Below are positions 7,789-15,958 of a stretch of DNA of 64,000 bases, piece by piece. Source of the DNA: CBDFGS01 sp965247255 (GTDB taxonomy: Bacteria > Chloroflexota > Dehalococcoidia > Lucifugimonadales > CAUZJF01); NCBI GenBank assembly GCA_965247255.1, contig CBDFGS010000012.1, positions 124,001 to 188,000 on the forward strand, read 5' to 3'. The notes under the pieces are model-generated. The model was not told the DNA's origin. It did not search any database and saw only the letters and a list, made by a program, of their open reading frames with translations. The position numbers and the translations under genes are program-made. Every line of letters starts with the position of its first letter. The stretch's first letter is position 1.

Positions 7789-8516
7789 ATCAGCGCAGGC
7801 GCTGAGGCACCGGCCCCTAGCAGAGCCGCGGCCGTTGTAGCCGTCTTCCAGTTTGCTACTCCTGTAGTAGAAAAGATTGACGGTCGTAGACTCTTTTGCG
7901 CCGGGTGAATCAATGCCTGTGCCATTTGACTACTCCAGTATTGATGTTCCATTCACACGTTATCCCGGTGACCCGCAACGCGTCATCGGCCAGTCGCATG
8001 CTTTCGCCTCGGCAAAAGCGCCGACCGGCGGCTCGTTCTCTTCGCCGATGCTCCCATCCCCCCATTGGTATGACTGACAACGCTGCTGGAAGCTATTGCA
8101 AGAGTGGGTAGATAGCGCCCAAGGGGGTGCAGTCCCGATGTCTCGGGATTGCCGGGGAGTTTGAGGCGTGTCCCCTCAAACTCAAAAAGCTATCGAGGGC
8201 GGGTGGGTTGGGGAGAAGACGCCTGCCGTTCAGTAGGAAAAGTGTTCAGCGAAGCTGACTCTTGCGACCAGTTCTACGGAAGAATCATGCGAGTGACCCT
8301 GCTTGGAGTCCTTGCAAGTCCTACGTCCCGGTCAGGTTGGTGGAGTCACCTCTGTCGAAAGGCGGAAAGGGGAGGGTTGATTGGGCGGGTGGGCGGATGG
8401 AGAGGGACCTGCATAAGTACGCATCCGATAATTGCCGCTGGTCCCTCATCGGCAGAGAGGCTATGTTTGCTGCATACAGGAGGGCAACCGATTCGTCGTC
8501 CTCGCCACGGGTGCCC
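7789..8516. other. 728-bp non-coding stretch between lipoprotein and FHA genes
   Basis: No supported gene. It contains two perfect small hairpins, TCCCGA-TGTC-TCGGGA near 8133-8148 and GAGTTTGAGG/CCTCAAACTC at 8157-8183, neither followed by a T-run in a useful direction. The minus-strand reading frame above 7688 has lipoprotein-unlike composition and is taken as chance. The base pattern suggests decayed duplicated sequence, but no parent could be named. Confidence 0.4.
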
Positions 8517-8891
8517 TCAGCCCACGGACGCACTACTTCGTGCCAAGAAGACCCCGTCTACCATAGTGGCACTGACCACGTCCTGTCGGAAGACAAGAGT
8601 GACCTCGCCGGCGCCCAGTCGAATGCTGGCCCAGTTCCTCAAGAGATGTGGCACGTCGCCGATCTTGCCGCCGTTTACGGAAGTCCCATTCGCGGACCCT
8701 AGGTCGTGCAGTACGAACCCGTGCGGAGTCTCCATGATAAGAGCATGCCGGCGAGACACCGTCGCGTCGTCGATCACCACGTCATTGTTCGGACGCCGCC
8801 CCAGGACAATAGGCAACCTTCCCAGTGGTATTGCCAAACCGTCCCTGGGTCCGCCCCGAATCGTCAAAGACGCCTGTCTATTCGTGACCAT
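8517..8891 (-). CDS. FHA-domain protein 2
   Basis: 124 residues from the ATG at 8891, preceded by GAGGAG. The FHA domain is the same as in FHA 1 apart from Gly50Ala and Ser95Gly, with all phosphothreonine-binding motifs kept ('GRRPNNDVVIDD', 'SRRH', 'GSANGTSVNG'). The tail after 'VTLVFRQ' differs: 'DVVSATMVDGVFLARSSASVG'. Cytoplasmic, no membrane segment. A pair of FHA readers with the same recognition surface and different tails, each beside a lipoprotein, suggests they connect one phosphosignal to different partners; this is inference. Confidence 0.9.
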   Translation of the reverse strand: MVTNRQASLTIRGGPRDGLAIPLGRLPIVLGRRPNNDVVIDDATVSRRHALIMETPHGFVLHDLGSANGTSVNGGKIGDVPHLLRNWASIRLGAGEVTLVFRQDVVSATMVDGVFLARSSASVG

Positions 8892-8909
8892 GATCGCTGC
8901 TCCTCTCGA
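8581..8909. repeat. 329-bp segmental duplication, copy B (FHA domain)
   Basis: Partner of 6528-6856; see that entry. The abrupt loss of identity just inside the C-terminal coding part explains the different protein tails. Confidence 0.85.
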
Positions 8910-8946
8910 AAAAGCTTGGGCCCTGTATCACTGCTCTGTATATATA

Positions 8947-8972
8947 GACGGAGACAGCCCTCAAAAGGTTCC
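8947..8972 (-). promoter_or_regulatory. ECF-sigma-type promoter 4 (FHA protein 2)
   Basis: Minus strand: GGAAC (8972-8968), 17-nt spacer, CGTC (8950-8947), then TATATATACAG. About 50 bp around it are almost identical to promoter 5 at 30744, including the upstream CACGACGCGT, showing a shared origin of these leaders. Confidence 0.8.
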
Positions 8973-9043
8973 ACGCGTCGTGACTGTGCCGACGTCGGGG
9001 GTCATTTCTTGCCTTGTATCAGCTCTCGATACCGGCCAACCGT

Positions 9044-9187
9044 TCATAGCCTGCTCGCCACAAGATCAGCAAGGTCTTGAAGGCTCTCCAGCGACAGAAG
9101 TGGTCGCTGACCCTCTGGCTGTGCGGTATGAAGCGAAACGAGCTTATCGCCCCTGATGAAAACAAGCATGCTGCCGATGCCCTGAGC
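9044..9187 (-). pseudogene. 3' end of the IS-interrupted long lipoprotein gene
   Basis: 47 codons plus stop on the minus strand, running out of the left end of IS copy 1 and beginning 'AQGIGSMLVF'. It aligns with the C-terminus of the lipoprotein at 30130 ('EAGIGSMVVF ... VVSLHTAQ') and continues exactly where the gene at 30819 breaks off ('FEIEVN'), the two pieces sharing the codons GTT AAC at the target site. It is therefore the lost end of that gene, carried away by rearrangement. It has no promoter or start codon of its own. Confidence 0.9.
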
Positions 9188-9242
9188 GTTAACCCGAATC
9201 CACCGAAGGACGTCCTTGGGGACAGCGCTTGAAGAAGCCAGC

Positions 9243-9308
9243 GGGTGCTCCTCTGAATCTGGGATAATGGTTTTGGAACAGAAACCCGCCCGGAAACAAG
9301 GAGCACCC
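9243..9308 (+). promoter_or_regulatory. Inverted repeat that can hide the transposase ribosome site
   Basis: GGGTGCTCCT (9243-9252) is the perfect complement of AGGAGCACCC (9299-9308), and the second arm contains the AGGAG ribosome site of the transposase. A transcript entering from outside would carry both arms and fold over the site; one starting between them (a GATAAT lies at 9263-9268) would not. Present in all four copies. Confidence 0.65.
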
Positions 9309-9313
9309 AATAG

Positions 9314-10639
9314 ATGCTGCCACAGAACAAACCCGACCGTATCCGCATCCTCTTTGACGACCATCGCCTGGTGGCCAATGCCGGCCTGCTCCTGCCGGCC
9401 ACCCTAGCCCGGCACCTGGGCCTGCGGGAACTCGTCGACCATCACCTTGACCTCGGCGGAGCGCCGGGACGGGCGAACACTGGGGACAAGATGCTGACGC
9501 TGGTCGCTTCCGCGCTGGCAGGCGGCGACTGCATCGACGACGCCGATGCGCTGCGCGCTGGTGGGACGGTTGGTGTTCTAGGCTGCGTGGTCAAGGCGCC
9601 ATCCACCCTGGGGACCTTCCTGCGCAGCTTCCGGTGGGGGCATGTCCGTCAACTCGACCGCGTGAGCCGCCAGTTGTTGGCCCGGGCCTGGGCCGCTGGG
9701 GCCGGACCCGGCGACTCGCCCCTGACCATCGACCTGGACTCGACCATCTGCGAGACCTATGGACTGGCCAAGGAGGGAGCGCGCCACCACGGCTATACCG
9801 GCGCCCGCGGCTATCACCCGCTGCTGGCCATTGCCGCCGGCACCGGCGAGGTGCTGATGTCCCGGCTGCGCGAGGGCCGGGCCAACACCGCCCGTGGCGC
9901 CGCCCACTTCCTGCGTGAGACGGTGGGGCGGGTGCGCTACGGCGGGGCCAGGGGACAACTCACGGTGCGGGCCGACAGCGGCTTCTACGCCCACACTGTC
10001 GTTGCCGCCTGCCGGGAAATGGATGTCCGCTTCTCTATCACCATCCGCCAGCGCGCCAGGCTGCGGGATCTGATCGAGGCGATACCAGAGGAGGACTGGA
10101 CTCCCATTCCCTACTGGATGGACGGCGCCGCCGATGTCGCCGAGACGACTTACACCCCGTTCCAGACCAAGCCGGACGCCGCGCCGGTGCGGCTCATTGT
10201 CCGGCGGGTGAAGCCGACGCCCGGTTCCCAGCTCGCCCTCTTCGCCAGATACAGCTATCACGCCTTCATCACCGACCGCGATGGGGAGACGCTGGAACTG
10301 GAGGCCGATCATCGCCGCCACGCCGAGGTCGAGAACGCCATACGCGACCTCAAGTACGGCGTCGGGCTGAACCACATGCCGTCGGCGCGCTTCGCCGCCA
10401 ACGGCGCCTGGCTGGCGGTCCAGGTGATGGCGCATAACCTGGCCCGCTGGACGGCGCGGATTGGTCTGGGCGAGCGGACCGTGATCACCAAGACCCTCAG
10501 GCGGCGGGTCTTCGCTCTGGTGGGACGGATCACCCGCTCGGCGCGCCGCCTCACTTTGCATCTCCCCCGGCGCTGGCCTTGGGAAACCCAGTTCACTCGC
10601 GCCTTGGCCCGGCTGCAAGCCATTCCGTTCCCGGCCTGA
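9314..10639 (+). CDS. IS1380-family DDE transposase, copy 1
   Basis: 441 residues, usual for the family. The catalytic acids are visible as 'IDLDST' (first Asp), 'RADSGF' (second Asp) and 'HAEVENAIRDLK' (Glu), with the family hallmark 'RGYHPLLAI' after the first Asp. It cuts and joins the IS ends during transposition. The ATG at 9314 follows AAGGAG. The protein is identical in all four copies of the window, so the element is young and probably active. A long open frame on the opposite strand is a by-product of codon use. Confidence 0.96.
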   Translation: MLPQNKPDRIRILFDDHRLVANAGLLLPATLARHLGLRELVDHHLDLGGAPGRANTGDKMLTLVASALAGGDCIDDADALRAGGTVGVLGCVVKAPSTLGTFLRSFRWGHVRQLDRVSRQLLARAWAAGAGPGDSPLTIDLDSTICETYGLAKEGARHHGYTGARGYHPLLAIAAGTGEVLMSRLREGRANTARGAAHFLRETVGRVRYGGARGQLTVRADSGFYAHTVVAACREMDVRFSITIRQRARLRDLIEAIPEEDWTPIPYWMDGAADVAETTYTPFQTKPDAAPVRLIVRRVKPTPGSQLALFARYSYHAFITDRDGETLELEADHRRHAEVENAIRDLKYGVGLNHMPSARFAANGAWLAVQVMAHNLARWTARIGLGERTVITKTLRRRVFALVGRITRSARRLTLHLPRRWPWETQFTRALARLQAIPFPA

Positions 10640-10962
10640 CGGCCAGCCTGCAACTGACCCAACGTCCCCGCAATCTCGCGCCACCCCGGTCGCGAGAGTC
10701 CCCTGCTGCGTATCCTCTCGCCTTCCCGCGCATCGCAACTCCCGCATAGGGCCTTAGGGGCCCTGTGCGGCCACTGAAGACCGCCCGCCGGCCTCCCATC
10801 TACCCCAAGACCCCAGGCCATCTCCCCTGTAGCTCCCTCACCCACCCCCTTCCGCTGCCCTCACGCCGTCCATCGGTGTCCTTCGGTGGATTCGGGCTTA
10901 GGGTGACACGGATAGCACTACTACCAGCCATCAACTTCGCTTAGGCCCCGCGTTACCGACGC

Positions 10963-10991
10963 TTGTAGGGGTGTTTGGCGCGTGCTATGAT
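10963..10991 (+). promoter_or_regulatory. Putative recA promoter
   Basis: TTGTAG (10963-10968), 17-nt spacer, TATGAT (10986-10991), about 69 nt before the recA ATG. No convincing LexA box was seen around it. IS copy 1 ends only 67 bp upstream. Confidence 0.5.
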
Positions 10992-11059
10992 TGCTGGGCT
11001 TTCCAGGTACGAAAGATCAGCCTTTGGCAGGCTTGTGTCGAGGTAGCGAAGAGCCACGA

Positions 11060-12079
11060 ATGACCACTGAAAAAGCGAAGGCGCTGGAGCTGGCCATCAG
11101 CCAGATCGACCGCCAGTTCGGACAGGGCGCTGTCATGAGGCTGGGCGAGGCTCAGACCCTCACGAAGGCGCAAGCAATATCGACCGGATCGCTGACCCTC
11201 GACCTAGCCTTGGGTATCGGCGGAATACCCCGTGGACGGGTCACGGAGATATTCGGGCCAGAGGCCACCGGGAAGACCACCGTGGCCTTTCACATAATGG
11301 CGGAGGCGCAGAAAGGCGGCGGGACCGCGGCCTACATCGATGCAGAGCACGCCCTCGACCCCGAATACACCGCCAAGTGTGGGGTCGATACGGAGACGCT
11401 GCTGGTCTCCCAGCCCGACTCAGCCGAGCAAGCTCTTGAGATATGCGAGTACCTTGTCCGCAGCGGCGCCCTCGATGTCGTCACCATCGACAGCGTGGCC
11501 GCGCTGGTGCCCAGGGCCGAGCTCGAGGGCGACATGGGCGACAGTCACGTCGGCCTTCAAGCGCGGCTCATGTCGCAGGCGTTGCGCAAGCTGACGGCGG
11601 CGATCAGCCGCTCCAACACAGCCGTAGTCTTCATCAACCAGATAAGAGAGAAGGTGGGCGTACTTTGGGGGAGCCCCGAGGTCACGCCCGGCGGGAGAGC
11701 GCTGAAGTTCTACAGCTCGGTGCGGATCGACCTGCGAAGGATCGAGTCCATCAAGCAGGGAACCGAGGTCATCGGGTCCAGGGTGAGGGCCCGCGTGCTG
11801 AAAAACAAGGTCGCGCCGCCGTTCCGCGTCGGCGAGTTCGACATAATGTTCAGCGAGGGAATAAGCAAACAGGGCGACTTGATAGAGCTGGGAGAGTCGA
11901 TGGGCGTCATCAAGAAGAGCGGCTCTTTCTACTCTTTCGAGGAGACCCGCCTTGGCCAGGGACGCGAGAACTCAAAGGCCTTCCTCAGAGAGCACGAAGA
12001 CCTGGCCGCGCAAATCGAGAGCATCATCAGAGCCAAAGACGGTCCCGCCAGAGAACCCGCCGCGGTGGCGGACTCGTAG
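11060..12079 (+). CDS. recA: RecA recombinase
   Basis: 339 residues from the ATG at 11060 ('MTTEKAKALELAI'). Walker A 'GPEATGKT' (66-73), 'QPDSAEQALEI', the L1/L2 DNA-binding region around 'EGDMGDSHVGLQARLMSQAL' and 'FINQIREKVGV' are intact. RecA coats single-stranded DNA, drives strand exchange and activates SOS repressor cleavage. recX follows after 96 bp, the usual arrangement. If the inversion is real, recA's own upstream region was moved: the sequence now at 34404-34593 would once have lain beyond the IS upstream of recA. Confidence 0.98.
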   Translation: MTTEKAKALELAISQIDRQFGQGAVMRLGEAQTLTKAQAISTGSLTLDLALGIGGIPRGRVTEIFGPEATGKTTVAFHIMAEAQKGGGTAAYIDAEHALDPEYTAKCGVDTETLLVSQPDSAEQALEICEYLVRSGALDVVTIDSVAALVPRAELEGDMGDSHVGLQARLMSQALRKLTAAISRSNTAVVFINQIREKVGVLWGSPEVTPGGRALKFYSSVRIDLRRIESIKQGTEVIGSRVRARVLKNKVAPPFRVGEFDIMFSEGISKQGDLIELGESMGVIKKSGSFYSFEETRLGQGRENSKAFLREHEDLAAQIESIIRAKDGPAREPAAVADS

Positions 12080-12175
12080 CCGGAGCCACCACCCCACGAT
12101 ATGCGCCCCTAAGATCTTCCTCCATAGACCCCTTCCTCCACCTGTGGCTTCCTGGTTGGCTTTGCCACCACCGCC

Positions 12176-12685
12176 ATGAACGATAACGACCCCTTTCAAC
12201 GAGCCTACGGCGCCGCTCTGCGCCTTGTCTCGTACAGGCCCAAGAGCGTTTCCGAGGTCCGCCTCAGGCTGCGCCGTCGCTTTCCTGAGACTCTGGTGGA
12301 GCGGGTCGTCCAGCGGCTCGTCGAGCAAGACCTTCTCGACGACACCAGGTTCGCCCAGCAATGGAGCAGCGCCCGCAACGCTCACCGGCCTCGGAGCAGG
12401 CAACGCGTAAAGCAGGAGCTGCTCTCGAAGGGCGTGGACAGGGTGATCGCAGAGGACGCGGTCCTTGAAATAGACGACGAGTCGAGCGCTTATCGCGCAG
12501 CCCTCAAACAGGCACGCAAGGCCATCGGTCTGGACCGCCGGACCTTCCAGCGCAGGATGATTGGGTTCCTGCAGCGCCGGGGCTTCACGCCGTCGGTGAT
12601 CAGGCGAACGGTGGACCAGCTATGGGACCAACGCGCGGAAGCGGAAGACGGCCAGGCTAATCATTCGTCAGAATCTAGAAGTTAG
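12176..12685 (+). CDS. recX: RecX regulatory protein
   Basis: 169 residues. Three tandem three-helix repeats typical of RecX: 'ALRLVSYRPKSVSEVRLRL', 'LDDTRFAQQWSSAR' and the C-terminal 'RRTFQRRMIGFLQRRGF'. RecX binds the RecA filament and limits its growth. It follows recA by 96 bp with the same orientation, so co-transcription is likely. The last residues (EDGQANHSSESRS) are an unstructured tail. Confidence 0.93.
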   Translation: MNDNDPFQRAYGAALRLVSYRPKSVSEVRLRLRRRFPETLVERVVQRLVEQDLLDDTRFAQQWSSARNAHRPRSRQRVKQELLSKGVDRVIAEDAVLEIDDESSAYRAALKQARKAIGLDRRTFQRRMIGFLQRRGFTPSVIRRTVDQLWDQRAEAEDGQANHSSESRS

Positions 12686-12723
12686 ATGATACGCACCGGT
12701 GGTTGCCGGCAGGAGGTAGGCTG

Positions 12724-14073
12724 ATGTTAGGCGGGGAGACGGTGTTGCTGAGCCCGGTACTTCTAAGCTCGGGAGTACAGGCGGGTCTGCTGCCGGGAGG
12801 CGCTATTGCCAACTTGGCCATAGTGTTGGTCTGTCTCATGATCGTGGCCTTCTTTAGCAGCTCGGAGGCGAGCCTGATCTCCGTTAACAAGTTTCGAATC
12901 AGGCACCTGGCAGACCAGGGGAACCAGGCCGCGAGCGCGGTCTTGAGGGTCGTCGAGCACCATGAGAAGTTCTTCGCGACCATACTGCTGACCGAGAACG
13001 CCTTCATCATCCTCGCTTCGTCCGTCGGTACCGCGCTAGCGATACACCTGATGGGTAGCAGCCCGTACACCGTCGTGGTTTCAACGGTTGTCATGACGCT
13101 GCTGGTCGTGGTGCTCGGCGAGATAACGCCCAAGAGCCTGGCGGCCAGGGCCTCGGACCGCTGGTCCATGGTCGTCGGACGCCCCGTCGAGAAGATCATG
13201 AAGCTTGAGACTCCCGTGATCTTCCTCTTCACTCTAATGCCACAGCTGGTCCTGAAGCTGATGGGAGGAGCTGAAGGCCTGGTGACCCCTTCCGTTACCG
13301 AGGGTGAGCTGAGAATGATGATCGAGACAGCCCGGACTGAGGGCATGGTGGAGCACGAGGAAGCGCAGATGCTGCAAGGCGTCTTCCGCTTCGGAGACCG
13401 GCAGGTGAGGGACATGATGACTCCCCGCACCGAGATCGTATACGTGGAACGCGGCGCAACGCTGAGTGCCTTCCTGGACATCCACGCCGAGCACTTCCAC
13501 ACCAGATACCCGGTGTTCAAAGAGACAGAGGATAACGTCGTAGGCATCATCTCCGCGAAGGACGTGCTGAAGGCTCTAGCGTCCCGGACGATTGAGTTCG
13601 ACGATTCCGTCACCGACCTTCTGAGGGACCCCTATTTCATACCCGAGACCAAGCGGATCGCCGAGCTGTTCGACGAGCTCCGCCGGTCGGGGAACCAGAT
13701 GGGCGTCGCCGTCGACGAATACGGCGGGGTCGCCGGTCTCGTGACCCTCAAGAGGCTGCTGGAAGAGGTGGCGGGAAGGGTCGGGGAAGAGGGCGAGAGC
13801 CCGGAGGAGGAGTTCGAGGCCCTGGGGGACAACACATTCCAGGTCGATGGCGGGATGAGCGTCGATGAGGCCAAAACCGAGCTGGCAATCGATCTTCCGG
13901 GAGGCGACTACGAGACCGTCGCAGGCTTTGTGCTAGACGTACTAGGCCACATCCCATCCGTCGGCGACCAGTTCGAGCAAGGACACCTGAAGGTCGAGGT
14001 TACCGAGATGATCGACCTGAAGATAGAGACCGTTAAGGTGACCAAGCACCCCGCGGCGCCGCGCTCGAAGTAG
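12724..14073 (+). CDS. CNNM/CorC-HlyC family membrane protein with CBS pair
   Basis: 449 residues from the ATG at 12724, chosen because AGGAGG stands 7 nt before it; a TTG further upstream has no such site. Order: DUF21 (CNNM) transmembrane domain with four helices (about 15-190), two CBS domains (about 210-330, with 'MMTPRTEIVYV' and 'VDEYGGVAGLVT') and a CorC/HlyC C-terminal domain (about 350-435). Family members export or sense Mg2+/Co2+ and were once called hemolysins. It overlaps nothing and is 38 bp from recX. Confidence 0.92.
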   Translation: MLGGETVLLSPVLLSSGVQAGLLPGGAIANLAIVLVCLMIVAFFSSSEASLISVNKFRIRHLADQGNQAASAVLRVVEHHEKFFATILLTENAFIILASSVGTALAIHLMGSSPYTVVVSTVVMTLLVVVLGEITPKSLAARASDRWSMVVGRPVEKIMKLETPVIFLFTLMPQLVLKLMGGAEGLVTPSVTEGELRMMIETARTEGMVEHEEAQMLQGVFRFGDRQVRDMMTPRTEIVYVERGATLSAFLDIHAEHFHTRYPVFKETEDNVVGIISAKDVLKALASRTIEFDDSVTDLLRDPYFIPETKRIAELFDELRRSGNQMGVAVDEYGGVAGLVTLKRLLEEVAGRVGEEGESPEEEFEALGDNTFQVDGGMSVDEAKTELAIDLPGGDYETVAGFVLDVLGHIPSVGDQFEQGHLKVEVTEMIDLKIETVKVTKHPAAPRSK

Positions 14074-14166
14074 CGCCCGTCGACCCCGTAGGGGCGGCGC
14101 CCATGTGCCCGCCCCGCCCTCTCTGGGAACCCCTCGCCTGTCAGGCCCGCTGCGGCGAGAACGCTA

Positions 14167-15654
14167 ATGGACAGCCAAAACACCGTTTCGACCATAGAGC
14201 AAGAGGTATCCCGCTTCTGTGCTGAGCGAGACCTCGGGACCGGAAAGCGCGTGGTCGTGGCGGTATCCGGAGGCCCGGACTCGGTGGCGCTGCTGCTGGC
14301 CCTTAGCCGCCTCCGCGGCGAGCTTGGCCTCGAGCTGCACGGCGCGCACCTTGACCACGGGACCAGGGGCGAATCCTCCGCGTCCGATGCGATCTTCGTC
14401 GCGGAGCTATTCGCAGACCTCGGTCTGGGCCTCACCGCCGAGCGGGCCGATGTTCCCGCTTTCCGCAAGAGTAGGCGCCTATCCCTGGAGGACGCCGCCC
14501 GCCGCGTGCGCTACGCGTTCTTGTCGCGGGTCGCGAAGGAGCAAGGCGCTCACGCCGTAGCTCTGGGCCACACGCGTGACGACCAAGCCGAGACCGTGTT
14601 GCTGAACATCCTTCGCGGGACCGGTCTAACCGGCCTGCGGGGAATGCGGCCCATCACGACCATGAGTGCCGAGGAAGGCGAGGTCGTTCTGGCTCGCCCT
14701 CTATTGCCGGTTTCGCGCGCACAGACGGCAGCCTACTGCCATGCACTGGGGATCGAGCCACGGCTGGACGAGTCCAACGAGTCTTTGGACATGACCCGGA
14801 ACCGCCTCAGAATACAACTCGTGCCAGCGCTCGAACTGTACAATCCCGCAGTCAAACAGGCGCTCGTGAGGCTATCGAGGAGCGCCGCCGACGCTCTGGC
14901 GTTGCTGGACGATAGCGTCGAAGCCGTTTGGCACGACGCGGTATCTGGCGGCCCCGGATGGCTGAGCATCGACAAGGGCCGCTTTATCGCGATGGCGCCC
15001 GCAGTCCGGACCCACTTGCTGAGACGAGCTCTGCTTGAGGTAAAGGGCGACCTGGACCGCATCGACCAGTCCCACATCGATACGATGGCCAAAAGGGTGC
15101 TGGCGGGTCCCGCTGGAAGATCGCTCGATCTCCCGGGCGGCATCCGGTTTAGTACGGGCTATGGCGGGGCAACGATCGCGCAAGGCGCTCAGGACCTCTG
15201 CCCGCTGCCACCTTTGGATGGCGAGCAAGTGCTAAAGACACCGGGCGAGACGATCATCTCCGGGTGGCGCATTACGAGTGAGAGAATCGACGAAGACCGT
15301 GGAGCACGAGCAGAATCCGAATTCACGTCGGACATCGGTACAGCGAATGTGTTCACAGCCCTCCTTAGCACCGATGCGGTAGGGGACCGACTCTCCGTGC
15401 GGCCGAGGTCACCCGGCGACCGCTTTCAGCCACTGGGGATGTCGGGCCGGAAGAAGCTCCAGGACTTCATGGTGGACTCGAAGGTGCCGCGGGCCTGGCG
15501 AGACAGGGTCCCGCTGGTCGTCACCCCCACGGGCATCGCCTGGGTGGTCGGCTGGCGCATTGCGGAATGGGCGAAGGTTCCACGGGACGGCGGCCCGACG
15601 TTGTGTATCAAGTTCCACCGAAGCGGCGCCGGCCATTCAATCTGGCTCAGCTGA
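14167..15654 (+). CDS. tilS: tRNA(Ile)-lysidine synthase
   Basis: 495 residues. The PP-loop ATP-binding motif 'SGGPDS' is at 34-39, followed by 'HLDHGTRGESS' and 'LGHTRDDQAETVLLNILRGTG', all typical of TilS. The C-terminal TilS domain ('RPRSPGDRFQPLGMSGRKKL ... VGWRIAEWAKV') is also present. The enzyme puts lysine on C34 of the AUA-reading isoleucine tRNA and is essential. A short GC palindrome (14091-14115) lies just before the gene. Confidence 0.95.
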   Translation: MDSQNTVSTIEQEVSRFCAERDLGTGKRVVVAVSGGPDSVALLLALSRLRGELGLELHGAHLDHGTRGESSASDAIFVAELFADLGLGLTAERADVPAFRKSRRLSLEDAARRVRYAFLSRVAKEQGAHAVALGHTRDDQAETVLLNILRGTGLTGLRGMRPITTMSAEEGEVVLARPLLPVSRAQTAAYCHALGIEPRLDESNESLDMTRNRLRIQLVPALELYNPAVKQALVRLSRSAADALALLDDSVEAVWHDAVSGGPGWLSIDKGRFIAMAPAVRTHLLRRALLEVKGDLDRIDQSHIDTMAKRVLAGPAGRSLDLPGGIRFSTGYGGATIAQGAQDLCPLPPLDGEQVLKTPGETIISGWRITSERIDEDRGARAESEFTSDIGTANVFTALLSTDAVGDRLSVRPRSPGDRFQPLGMSGRKKLQDFMVDSKVPRAWRDRVPLVVTPTGIAWVVGWRIAEWAKVPRDGGPTLCIKFHRSGAGHSIWLS

Positions 15655-15958
15655 GTTGTTACCGCTGCGCGGAGCGTGAACATCGGGACGGTCGGCGGCC
15701 GCTGTTCGTTGCGCTCGCTTTCCCTACGGTGCTACAATCTGGCGGGGCTCCCGCATGCTCCAGTCCGTATGTCCTGCGTTCCTCAGCTAGTCGCCCCGTC
15801 GTACGGTGCACTCCCGGGGGGCGACGGCGCCCGGCCCAAGAAGGCGCGCTCTGCCACAGCCGCTCAGGCTAGCCGAGACGGCCGGAACGGAAATCGCTAA
15901 TCCGCGCATCAGGCGGCGAGTCGTCGATCGATGATTAACTGGTTCCGGCGACAACACA
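15655..15958 (+). other. Leader region before the PimA-like gene
   Basis: 304 bp without a supported gene. A possible promoter, TTGCGC (15709-15714), 18-nt spacer, TACAAT (15733-15738), would give a leader of about 215 nt. The leader is GC-rich and can fold locally, but I recognise no riboswitch class. Confidence 0.4.

Larger units (their letters stand above)
9193..10896 (+). mobile_element. IS1380-family insertion sequence, copy 1
   Basis: 1704 bp with terminal inverted repeats CCCGAATCCACCGAAGGAC and its complement. One transposase gene, 121 bp of left and 257 bp of right non-coding end. Flanks are GTTAA on the left (complement of TTAAC) and CTTAG on the right, so it lacks a matching target duplication; the matching flanks are at copy 3. 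Copies 1 and 3 also share GCGCTT near the left end, where copies 2 and 4 have GCCCTT. Confidence 0.95.

Noticed and set aside
7689..7952. 88 extra N-terminal residues for the lipoprotein at 7227
   Set aside because: They precede the signal peptide and cross the ECF-type promoter.
8101..8190. Intrinsic terminators in the spacer at 8.1 kb
   Set aside because: The stems are perfect, but no T-run follows them in the direction of nearby transcription.
9578..10747. 389-codon open frame on the opposite strand of the transposase, repeated in all four IS copies
   Set aside because: It is antisense to a clear DDE transposase, has low-complexity Gly/Arg/Ala composition and no ribosome site; a by-product of GC-rich codon use.
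15676..15900. Small gene in the leader of the PimA-like gene
   Set aside because: No ribosome site, composition unlike neighbouring proteins, no recognisable motif.
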